IMG/VR virus record: IMGVR_UViG_3300011113_000640
Span: 1-64,000 of that record
Source: a virus
Direction: 5' to 3' (one strand)
Length of the DNA: 64,000 bases
Shown here: piece after piece, positions 41,126 to 48,029 of the stretch
How positions within the stretch are numbered: the first letter of the stretch is position 1
Layout: each line of letters begins with the position of its first letter
Position numbers and translations under genes: made by a program
Notes under the pieces: model-generated
Database searches by the model: none
What the model was told of the DNA's origin: nothing
What the model saw: the letters and a program-made list of their open reading frames with translations, nothing else

Positions 41126-41851
41126 TTAGACAACAGAACCAGCCCAGGGCGTGGTCGACAACCATTTCTTATAGATACTGTCAGCTGTGGTCTGATGCTG
41201 TGCCAAATGATACGGTAAACCTGCCAGCATGGAGATTTTGTCCTGTACGGTTTCATACAGCGATCTTGATTCAGCCCATTTGGCATCATCTTCTGCCACC
41301 CAGCTCTGCATTTTGGTTTCCGTGATTTCAATGTGGAACTGCATGGCCAGATGTGGACCCATGGCCCAGGCCTGATTGGGGCATACTGGGCTGGTAGCCA
41401 CTCGCACTGCACCTGCAGGTATGCCAAACGATTCATAGTGCCAATGCGCCACGGTGTTGGTGGGGGTGTCTCCAAACCACTCTCGAGCCACGTCTAGATT
41501 TTCATATTGGATGGGTTGCCATCCTATCTCTGGTTGAGCACTAGGACCTATAGTTGCACCCAGGGCACGGCTCATAAGTTGTCCACCTAGACAATGTCCA
41601 ACCACCGGACGATCCAAGCGCATGGCCTGCAGGATAAGGATTTCTGCTTGACGATTACTGAGCAAAGGATCATTGGCACTCATGCCACCGCCCATGACAG
41701 CCAGGGCCGAGTAAGGTTCTATACTAGCAGGAAACTCTTCATCGGCGCCAGCATTGAATATGACATAGTCAACACGATGCCGCTCCAACCATGTGGTTAG
41801 ATAAGCGGCATTTTCGGGTAGTTGATGTTGTAAGATTGCTACTGGTCGCAT
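41126..41851 (-). CDS. class I glutamine amidotransferase-like protein
   Basis: 241 residues. Nucleophile elbow VVGHCLGGQLMSRALG (Cys near residue 88), LAVMGGGMSAND, and MQFHIEI with the catalytic His-x-Glu. Resembles stand-alone GMP-synthase-type amidotransferases of proteobacteria, which release ammonia from glutamine or hydrolyse gamma-glutamyl bonds. Late-type octamer GTTAAATA exactly 5 bases before the ATG; last gene before the terminator. Its link to phosphate metabolism is unclear; a role in purine or gamma-glutamyl metabolism is possible. Confidence 0.85.
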   Translation of the reverse strand: MRPVAILQHQLPENAAYLTTWLERHRVDYVIFNAGADEEFPASIEPYSALAVMGGGMSANDPLLSNRQAEILILQAMRLDRPVVGHCLGGQLMSRALGATIGPSAQPEIGWQPIQYENLDVAREWFGDTPTNTVAHWHYESFGIPAGAVRVATSPVCPNQAWAMGPHLAMQFHIEITETKMQSWVAEDDAKWAESRSLYETVQDKISMLAGLPYHLAQHQTTADSIYKKWLSTTPWAGSVV

Positions 41852-41856
41852 CTGGG

Positions 41857-41864
41857 TATTTAAC
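41857..41864 (-). promoter_or_regulatory. late-type octamer GTTAAATA
   Basis: GTTAAATA-N5-ATG (41851), in the 27-base gap after pstS. Predicts an independent late leaderless message for the amidotransferase. Confidence 0.55.
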
Positions 41865-41878
41865 CCAGATTGGCACCA

Positions 41879-42886
41879 TTATTTTTTGATCAAAGCCCAC
41901 TGCTCGCTACGGATGCGATCTGTGACTGCCTTGGGCAGGGGAACATAGTCTAGATCAAGAGCACTTTTACCACCCTTGTCCCAAGCATAAGCAAAGAACT
42001 TGAGTACTTCTTGTGTGGCTTTGACGTCTTTGGGTTCACGATATACCAACACAAACGTGGCACCAGTGATGGGCCAAGCATCAGCACCCTTTTGATTCAC
42101 CAGGCTGATACCCATGCCCGGTGTTTTAAACCAGTCAGCGTCCTTGGCAGCTGCGGCAAAAGTCGTGTCATCGGGTTGCACGTATCGTCCATCACGATTC
42201 TGCATCTTCACGTGAGGAATGTTGTTTTTCTTGGCATAGGCATATTCCACATAGCCAATCGAACCTTTCACACGGTTGACCACAGCGGACACACCTTCAT
42301 TGCCCTTGCCACCCACGGCTGTGGCTGGAATCCATTTTACAGCGGCACCTTTGCCCATGCGTTCAGCCCAGGACTTGGATACTTCGTTCAAATAGTCTGT
42401 GAAGATAAATGTTGTGCCGGATCCATCAGCACGATGCACCACAGTGATTGGCAAGTCGGGCAAGGTCTTGCCAGGATTCAAGGCCGCAATCCGAGCATCG
42501 TTCCACTTGGATATAGTTCCAAGATAGATGTCTGCCAAGACTGCGCCTGTGATCTGTAGTTCACCAGGTTTGAAACCATCAAGGTTTATGATAGGAACCA
42601 CACCGCCCAACACAGTGGGGAACTGGATCAAGCCGGCCTGGGCTAGATCTGCTACATTCATGGGTGCATCAGTGGCACCAAAGTGAACTGTGCCAGCACG
42701 GATCTGCTTGATACCGCCCGAGCTACCAATGCTCTGATAGTTGAGCTTGACACCGGTGATTTTTTGATAATCCACTGACCATTGCGAGTAGATGGGAAAT
42801 GGGAATGTGGCACCTGCTCCTGTGATTTCCACAGCAGACACCGAAGTCGCTAATACAGTCAATACAGCGGCTAAAAACTTTTTCAT
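41879..42886 (-). CDS. pstS: phosphate-binding protein PstS
   Basis: 335 residues. Signal peptide MKKFLAAVLTVLATSVSA, then the PstS core: ITGAGATFPFPIYSQW, IGSSGGIKQIRAG, GATDAPMN, and HRADGSGTTFIFTDYL, all phosphate-contact segments. It is the periplasmic high-affinity phosphate receptor for the host PstCAB transporter. Start at 42886 with AAGGAG. A three-repeat Pho box lies 45-73 bases upstream, so host PhoB should induce it under phosphate limitation, as known for cyanophage pstS. No pstCAB genes present, as usual in phages. Confidence 0.97.
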   Translation of the reverse strand: MKKFLAAVLTVLATSVSAVEITGAGATFPFPIYSQWSVDYQKITGVKLNYQSIGSSGGIKQIRAGTVHFGATDAPMNVADLAQAGLIQFPTVLGGVVPIINLDGFKPGELQITGAVLADIYLGTISKWNDARIAALNPGKTLPDLPITVVHRADGSGTTFIFTDYLNEVSKSWAERMGKGAAVKWIPATAVGGKGNEGVSAVVNRVKGSIGYVEYAYAKKNNIPHVKMQNRDGRYVQPDDTTFAAAAKDADWFKTPGMGISLVNQKGADAWPITGATFVLVYREPKDVKATQEVLKFFAYAWDKGGKSALDLDYVPLPKAVTDRIRSEQWALIKK

Positions 42887-42930
42887 TGGATCTCCTTGAT
42901 AGTTGTTGTGCGAAGGCACACGTTTACTTA

Positions 42931-42959
42931 ATTACAATTTTGTTACAGTTTTATGACAT
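42931..42959 (-). promoter_or_regulatory. three-repeat Pho box upstream of pstS
   Basis: On the minus strand: ATGTCAT-AAAA-CTGTAAC-AAAA-TTGTAAT, i.e. three PhoB half-sites spaced 11 bases apart, matching the CTGTCAT-N4 rule with one to three mismatches per unit. A short hairpin (42907-42920) follows before the ribosome binding site. Confidence 0.75.
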
Positions 42960-42987
42960 GTCCGGTTACGGCTCCGGCGACACCTGA

Positions 42988-43995
42988 TCATTGTGCCCGA
43001 TTCACTTCTACTAAATTGTCACGGAATATGCGCCAACATGCGTCCCAGGTCCAACGCAGGCTGGCCTGTTCTACCTGGTCACGATCCAAGGTCAAGCAAC
43101 GTTCCACGGCATGTGCCAGGTTCCAGTCTAGATATCCCGTCACACCCGACTCCACTATGTCTATGGGCCCGGGCACAGGATATGCTGCCACCGGAGTGCC
43201 GCAGGCCAGGGCTTCGATGTTGACCACACCAAAGGTATCAGCTCGGCTGGCGAACACAAACACATCGGCCTGTGCATAGTAGCCGGCCAACTCCAGACCA
43301 CGCTGTGCGCCCACAAATTCCACTGTGGGATATCTGCGTTCCAATTCGGCTCGATAAGGACCATCTCCCACTATGATTTTGCGACACCAAGGCATGTCCA
43401 GCCGACAAAAATCTTCCAGACCTTTTTCACGACTCACACGACCTACGCTGAGCAGTACAGGTCGTACGTTTGAGCCAGATCGTAAACTACTGCTAAAGTA
43501 GGTGCGGTCCACACCGCGAGTCCAGACTTGAAGATTCTCAAAGCCACGAGCTGTTAACTCTTGCTCGATGCTGGCGGTTGTGACCAACACACGTTGACTA
43601 TTTTTGTGGAACCACTGCAGATACCACCAAGTCCACGACTCTGGAACATGATACATGCGTTTCAAAAACTTGGCAAAGTCTGTGTGGTAACTTGTATTGT
43701 AAGGAACACAGTTACGTTCGCACCACCAGCGGGCAAAGAAACCTACCGGACCTTCTGTAGCGATGTGTATAAAGTCTGGACGTAGCGTCTTAATTTTTTT
43801 GCTGATACCGTGCGGCCAGCACAGACGAACTTCAGGATAACCAGGGCAAGCAAAATTAGGGAACTGAGAGGGATCAACATAAACAACACGATAGCCGTCA
43901 CGGTCAGCATGATCTTCCAAGTTCCGGAAAGTTGTGACCACACCGTTGATTTGACCGGGCACATTGTCAGTTATGATCAGGATCGTTTTTGACAT
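42988..43995 (-). CDS. GT4 glycosyltransferase, Agt/SqdX-like (glycolipid synthesis candidate)
   Basis: 335 residues. GT-B fold of family GT4: N-terminal DNVPGQINGVVTTFRNL, HIATEGPVGFFARWW, a middle VLLSVGRVSREKGLEDF, and the E-x7-E nucleotide-sugar site FASRADTFGVVNIEALACGTP. This type includes SqdX, mannosyltransferases and the Agt enzymes that put sugars on diacylglycerol during phosphate starvation in proteobacteria. It lies in one transcript with the plcP-like gene upstream and pstS downstream, the arrangement expected for lipid remodelling. Sugar and acceptor cannot be read from sequence; a surface-glycan role is the alternative. Confidence 0.8.
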   Translation of the reverse strand: MSKTILIITDNVPGQINGVVTTFRNLEDHADRDGYRVVYVDPSQFPNFACPGYPEVRLCWPHGISKKIKTLRPDFIHIATEGPVGFFARWWCERNCVPYNTSYHTDFAKFLKRMYHVPESWTWWYLQWFHKNSQRVLVTTASIEQELTARGFENLQVWTRGVDRTYFSSSLRSGSNVRPVLLSVGRVSREKGLEDFCRLDMPWCRKIIVGDGPYRAELERRYPTVEFVGAQRGLELAGYYAQADVFVFASRADTFGVVNIEALACGTPVAAYPVPGPIDIVESGVTGYLDWNLAHAVERCLTLDRDQVEQASLRWTWDACWRIFRDNLVEVNRAQ

Positions 43996-44153
43996 GACGT
44001 GACTACCTTGAAACTGTCAAACTTGAGCCAATAGGCCACCGTGGCCTGTGCTCGCACGCATTCTGCTTCGGTGGCAAACTCAATGCTTGCTCTTCCGGGC
44101 ACGTCTTGAGGATTGTTCACGTGAACTGCTATCAACATCAGCAACCACATCAT
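43977..44153 (-). CDS. 58-residue protein between plcP-like and agt-like genes
   Basis: Starts MMWLLMLIAVHVNN (hydrophobic N-terminus), then GRASIEFATEAECVRAQATV and FDSFKVVTSCQKRS. Strong AAGGAG ribosome binding site. It overlaps the plcP-like gene by 74 bases and the glycosyltransferase start by 19, in a third frame. The E-x-C...S-F-K-V...C pattern is common in small phage proteins. Function unknown. Confidence 0.6.
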   Translation of the reverse strand: MMWLLMLIAVHVNNPQDVPGRASIEFATEAECVRAQATVAYWLKFDSFKVVTSCQKRS

Positions 44154-44904
44154 CTGTCTCCTTGGTCCATGTAACTATTTCCCACTGTCCTGAATGATGT
44201 TCAACTAGGGCTGTCATTGACTCAACCCAGTCTCCATCGTTCATGTAGACTACACCATCTATTTCTTTGATTTCTGCGTGGTGGATGTGTCCGCATATAA
44301 CACCATCGAATCCACGCTTCTTGCAGTACGCGGCAAGATTACGTTCGAACTGAAACAAAAAGTCACTAGCTTTCTTGACTTTGTATTTGAGATATTTGCT
44401 TAGACTCCAGTAGCCCAAGCGTAGTCGACGACGCACAGCATTAAATTGTGAATTTAGATTCAATACAAAATCATACAGTTTATCACCTAAAAATGCCAGC
44501 CATGGTGCCAATCTGGTGATGCCGTCAAACAAGTCACCGTGTGTGACTAGATAGTGTCGACCGTCTACGCCAATGTGTTCTGCTTGATTTACAACTTCGA
44601 TTAGGCCAAATCCAATGCCCAATGGTATAAGTGGTCTTAGAAATTCATCATGATTGCCAGCCACATAGATTACTCTGGTACCACGTTTGGCATGCCCCAT
44701 TACTCTACGGATCACATTGGTATGGCTCTGTTTCCAACGCCATCGGTTCTGTTGTATTTTCCAGGCGTCAATGATATCACCTACAAGATAAAGTGTTTCG
44801 CAGGTGTGGTGTTTGAGAAAGTTGTTGAGTTGTTCAGCCTTGCAGTCCTTGGTACCAAGGTGTACATCTGAAATGAATATTGATCTGTAAGTGCGGCCCG
44901 TCAT
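44080..44904 (-). CDS. PlcP-like metallophosphoesterase (phospholipase C of lipid remodelling)
   Basis: 274 residues. Calcineurin-like metal motifs: SDVHLG (Asp13, His15), GDIID (Asp43), GNHDE (Asn84, His85), THGD (His122), and GHIHHAE (His206, His208). The sequence RWRWKQSHTNVIRRVMGHAKRG-free features aside, the stretch LGYWSLSKYLKYKVKKASDF and MNDGDWVESMTALVEH is the PlcP pattern rather than classical LpxH. Database entries often label such proteins UDP-2,3-diacylglucosamine diphosphatase. PlcP removes phospho-headgroups from membrane phospholipids in phosphate-starved proteobacteria, giving diacylglycerol for glycolipid synthesis. Located two genes from pstS. A late octamer ends 4 bases before the ATG. 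Confidence 0.8.
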   Translation of the reverse strand: MTGRTYRSIFISDVHLGTKDCKAEQLNNFLKHHTCETLYLVGDIIDAWKIQQNRWRWKQSHTNVIRRVMGHAKRGTRVIYVAGNHDEFLRPLIPLGIGFGLIEVVNQAEHIGVDGRHYLVTHGDLFDGITRLAPWLAFLGDKLYDFVLNLNSQFNAVRRRLRLGYWSLSKYLKYKVKKASDFLFQFERNLAAYCKKRGFDGVICGHIHHAEIKEIDGVVYMNDGDWVESMTALVEHHSGQWEIVTWTKETDDVVADVDSSSREQSSRRARKSKH

Positions 44905-44908
44905 GCAT

Positions 44909-44916
44909 TATTTACA
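44909..44916 (-). promoter_or_regulatory. late-type octamer TGTAAATA
   Basis: TGTAAATA-N4-ATG (44904). Upstream CTGTCGT and CTGTAAC segments vaguely recall Pho half-sites but are not spaced by 11 bases. Confidence 0.5.
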
Positions 44917-44937
44917 GGCCCGTGTGTTACAGTTGTG

Positions 44938-45243
44938 TTACGACAGTCGCATCACTGCCATGAGTGCTTCGTTGGCATCCCAGAACACCCAATACCAGCG
45001 TTGATGTGTGTCGTTGTCTAGAAACACGGGTTCGGCTCTGTAGCGTAGGGCTCGGATGTCCGCATCCATGGCTTCCCATGTTGACCAGGCAAAACCACGC
45101 AAGCCCACACGTCGGTTGCGGTCCACGGGATCAACTACCAGCACTGACGCTGGTGGATTGTCGTAGTAACGATCTACCTGTTTTTGTTTTTCGTAATAGG
45201 GAATATGGCGTTCAAGCCATGTGGGCCAGTCTACAACTTGCAT
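44938..45243 (-). CDS. unknown protein beside the phosphate cluster
   Basis: 101 residues (MQVVDWPTWLERHIPYYEKQ...). Trp/Arg-rich with FAWSTWEAMDADIRALRYRA. No motif recognised. Starts directly at the stop of the DUF2061-like gene. Whether it belongs with rubrerythrin upstream or plcP downstream is unclear. Confidence 0.55.
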   Translation of the reverse strand: MQVVDWPTWLERHIPYYEKQKQVDRYYDNPPASVLVVDPVDRNRRVGLRGFAWSTWEAMDADIRALRYRAEPVFLDNDTHQRWYWVFWDANEALMAVMRLS

Positions 45244-45444
45244 TCACTTGCGACCCCAGGCAATATGTGCCCAAAGACGATCATACAGGTAGTAGGATGT
45301 CATCCAAACACAGTTGATGATGATGGTGGGAATAAGAGCCTCTGTCATGCTTTGACCTGTGACCAACAACATCACATAGGTGCTGAGGATCACCCAGCAC
45401 CTGTAGATCAAAGTTTTGACAAGAGTCCTTGTTCGTGTTTCCAA
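45244..45444 (-). CDS. DUF2061-like membrane protein
   Basis: 66 residues, TTG start 2 bases after the rubrerythrin stop. Pattern of DUF2061: a basic start (TRTRTLVKTLIYRCWVILST), two membrane helices, and the ending SYYLYDRLWAHIAWGRK. In bacteria this family often neighbours sulfate-assimilation genes; its function is unknown. Confidence 0.65.
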   Translation of the reverse strand: METRTRTLVKTLIYRCWVILSTYVMLLVTGQSMTEALIPTIIINCVWMTSYYLYDRLWAHIAWGRK

Positions 45445-45446
45445 GA

Positions 45447-45884
45447 TTACTGATCGGCCTTGTGAGCTGCCAAAGTCTTGGTGAACTTGTTGGCGTGTGA
45501 GCGTTCTGCCTTGGCCAGGGTCTCAAACCAGTCAGCGATTTCGTCAAAGCCTTCGTCACGTGCTTCCTTGGCCATGCCAGGATACATGTCACTGTATTCA
45601 TGGGTCTCGCCATGGATAGCAGCTTCAAGAGCTTCTGCAACGGTCTTGGCGCTCATGCCTGTACCTGGCTCGCCAGCACCACCAGTGATCAAATACTCCA
45701 TGTGACCATGGGCATGACCTGTTTCACCTTCAGCAGTTGAGCGGAATACACTTGCTACATCTGGTGCACCTGCTACGTCGGCCATGTTTGCGAAATACAA
45801 ATAACGACGATTTGCCTGGCTCTCGCCCGAAAATGCCGCTTTCAAGTTTTCTTCTGTGCGTGTTCCTTTTACGCTTTTTGCCAT
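45447..45884 (-). CDS. rubrerythrin (diiron domain only)
   Basis: 145 residues. Four-helix ferritin-like diiron domain: [19 protein letters not shown] (Glu ligand), [15 protein letters not shown] (E-x-x-H), [15 protein letters not shown], and [12 protein letters not shown] (second E-x-x-H). The rubredoxin domain of classical rubrerythrins is absent, as in many proteobacterial homologues. Acts as a peroxidase in the cytoplasm, complementing the superoxide dismutase at 33.2 kb. Own promoter at 45924. Unusual in a phage. Confidence 0.9.
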   Translation of the reverse strand: MAKSVKGTRTEENLKAAFSGESQANRRYLYFANMADVAGAPDVASVFRSTAEGETGHAHGHMEYLITGGAGEPGTGMSAKTVAEALEAAIHGETHEYSDMYPGMAKEARDEGFDEIADWFETLAKAERSHANKFTKTLAAHKADQ

Positions 45885-45923
45885 TTGTTTTCTCCTTTGA
45901 AATTAGTGATACTACTGATTAAT

Positions 45924-45952
45924 AGTATAACATTATTTAAACTATAAGTCGA
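45924..45952 (-). promoter_or_regulatory. sigma70-type promoter TCGACT-N17-TATACT
   Basis: Upstream of rubrerythrin, spacer 17; the -35 is weak (TCGACT). A TTTAAATA-like stretch lies inside the spacer. Confidence 0.5.
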
Positions 45953-46050
45953 GTGGATTTAATTAAATTTTTCTATTCTGTCCTGAATATATTTTTATAG
46001 GTATATTTGAATCGGTAAGTATTCGAGCAAGGCAACTCAGTAAGGCAACC

Positions 46051-47724
46051 ATGAACAGCAGATACGACGAACTAGAAATCCTAATCTCAAAATTTACACG
46101 ACCACTCCCCGATCTTCCAGCATACGCCCAGCGTCTTGAAGAAGAATTAGAAATCATAGCCAATCTTAACTTCGCAAAACATTTTTTGCGTGTGAGAGAA
46201 ATCCTGGATCTCACCCGCGACATACCACACATCACCCGAGGATCAGCCGGAAGCAGTCTGCTATGCTGGCTCATGGGCATTTCAGATGTGGATCCCATAG
46301 CTGAACGCATACCCTTGTCAAGGTTCATGAATCCCAAGCGAGATGACCTTCCCGACATTGATCTAGACTTTCCACACTGGCAACAGGAAACTGTGATGAA
46401 CAGAATATTCCGGCGGTGGCCTGGGCAGAGTGCCAGAGTATCAAACTATGTGATGTATAAAGAAAAATCAGCCCGGCGTGAAGCTGCCAAACGCATGGGG
46501 GCCAAAGGCAAATTAAAACGTAATTTTAAATTTGAAGAAGTAGTTCCGGACTATGTGGAAGATGCTGAACGACTCACACAAAAACTCCTGGGCAAGAAAC
46601 GTTGCATATCCAAACACTGTGGTGGCATCTTGATCTTTGACCGTGCAGTGCCTAAAAGTTTAATCAATGGCACCAACCAAATACTCTTGGACAAGTATGA
46701 GATAGAAGATCTCGAACATTTTAAAATAGACATCCTAGCCAATCGCGGACTCAGCCAGCTGTGGGAAATAGAGGAGCGAGACCTGCTGGACTATCCTGAA
46801 TACGATGAGGCTACAGCAGAACTTTTGTGTCGCGGCGATGTGTTGGGTGTAACACAAGCAGAAAGCCCAGCCATGAAAAGACTAGTAAAAGCCATCAAGC
46901 CTAAAAGTCGTAGTGACTGTGTGCTGGCCACGGCACTCATACGTCCTGTGGCTACCATGGGTCGCAGACGTGCTAGTGCTTTCCAAGACTGGTCAACGGA
47001 TCAGCTACAGGATACCATAGTGTTTGAGGATGATGCCATAGAGCTGATCTCGGAAATCCTGGGTTGTGATCAATACACCGCGGACATGTGGCGCAGAGCC
47101 TTTGCCAAGAAAGATGAAGAAAAGATCTTTGAGTTTATGGTGCTTGTGGGTGACCATCCCAAGAAAGAAGAAATATTCCTAGCTCTGCGTGAACTCAGTC
47201 ACTTTGGCCTGTGTAGGGCACATGCCATAAATCTTGGTAGACTGATCTGGGCCTTGGCCTACCAAAAAGCACACAATCCTGAAGCGTTCTGGCGTGCGGC
47301 CCTGAAACACTGCCAAGGATCGTATGCTCGCTGGGTCTACTGGCAAGAAGCCAAGCTGGCCGGTGCTGTGCCTGCTATCATCGAGGGCGGCGAAGTGGCC
47401 GAACTGAGAACCAATGGTCGTTGGAGCAGTCGAAGGTTTATTCCGGCCTGCCAAGAACGTCGTGGCCCGGGCACGGTGGAGTTCTGTGGACTCGTGGCCA
47501 ACTATAGGGTGTTTAAGGCCGACAAAAAGAAATACATAACATTTGTTACACTGGGCACCGGCAATGGTCGATATTTGGATGTGATTGTGCCGCATGCGAT
47601 TTCGTTCCATGATCAACCAATCTTGTGGGGTCAGGGCAAATTGGGGTATAAAAATAATTCGGAATATGTTACAGTGTATAAACACAAGCGTCTAGACTTA
47701 AAGGACATAGAACACTATCAATGA
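46051..47724 (+). CDS. DnaE-like (PolIII-alpha) polymerase core lacking the PHP domain
   Basis: 557 residues. Aligns by eye with the palm, thumb and fingers of PolIII-alpha: RLEEELEIIANLNFAKHFLR, ITRGSAGSSLLCWLMGISDV, catalytic PDIDLDFP (Asp102, Asp104), CISKHCGGILIF, FKIDILANRGL (Asp227, third catalytic Asp), LGVTQAESPAMKRLVK, MWRRAFAKKDEEKIFEFM, and the GLCRAHAINLGRL helix. Protein begins where E. coli DnaE is at about residue 340, so the PHP proofreading/organising domain is missing, as is most of the C-terminal clamp- and tau-binding region. All three catalytic Asp remain, so activity is plausible. Ribosome binding site AAGG. Overlaps the next gene (ATGA). It may be the phage replicase or a repair polymerase. 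Confidence 0.9.
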   Translation: MNSRYDELEILISKFTRPLPDLPAYAQRLEEELEIIANLNFAKHFLRVREILDLTRDIPHITRGSAGSSLLCWLMGISDVDPIAERIPLSRFMNPKRDDLPDIDLDFPHWQQETVMNRIFRRWPGQSARVSNYVMYKEKSARREAAKRMGAKGKLKRNFKFEEVVPDYVEDAERLTQKLLGKKRCISKHCGGILIFDRAVPKSLINGTNQILLDKYEIEDLEHFKIDILANRGLSQLWEIEERDLLDYPEYDEATAELLCRGDVLGVTQAESPAMKRLVKAIKPKSRSDCVLATALIRPVATMGRRRASAFQDWSTDQLQDTIVFEDDAIELISEILGCDQYTADMWRRAFAKKDEEKIFEFMVLVGDHPKKEEIFLALRELSHFGLCRAHAINLGRLIWALAYQKAHNPEAFWRAALKHCQGSYARWVYWQEAKLAGAVPAIIEGGEVAELRTNGRWSSRRFIPACQERRGPGTVEFCGLVANYRVFKADKKKYITFVTLGTGNGRYLDVIVPHAISFHDQPILWGQGKLGYKNNSEYVTVYKHKRLDLKDIEHYQ

Positions 47725-48029
47725 AACCCACAGGAAGATTACACATTTATCCACCCACCGGTCCCAGAGGCACCGGTTACATAGTAGCAGACAAGACGGC
47801 CTTACGGGGTTTGGCACAAGCGGCGCAGACAGCAAGTGCAGGTAATTTTGGATTTGAAACTATAAAATTATACAGTGCCGACGGTCATGAATATGAGCTG
47901 GTGGTTACATCAGCTGTGGGCGAAGAAGAATGGCAGACCATGGAAAGCCATTATGCCAAGGATGTGGTGCCTACCGTTGTCACCATCCAAGACTATCAGG
48001 ATCTAAAGCAAGAGCTCAAGGTTTCTTGA
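47721..48029 (+). CDS. conserved protein downstream of the polymerase
   Basis: 102 residues (MKPTGRLHIYPPTGPRGTGY...), basic start then alpha/beta segments with LYSADGHEYELVVTSAVGEE. Its ATG overlaps the polymerase stop, so it is translationally coupled and may be an accessory factor. No motif recognised. Its last 14 bases overlap the convergent ABC-GNAT gene. Confidence 0.6.
   Translation: MKPTGRLHIYPPTGPRGTGYIVADKTALRGLAQAAQTASAGNFGFETIKLYSADGHEYELVVTSAVGEEEWQTMESHYAKDVVPTVVTIQDYQDLKQELKVS

Noticed and set aside
44080-44904. LpxH (UDP-2,3-diacylglucosamine diphosphatase) annotation
   Set aside because: The metal motifs are shared by the whole superfamily, but the length, LGYWSLSK segment and gene neighbourhood fit PlcP better.
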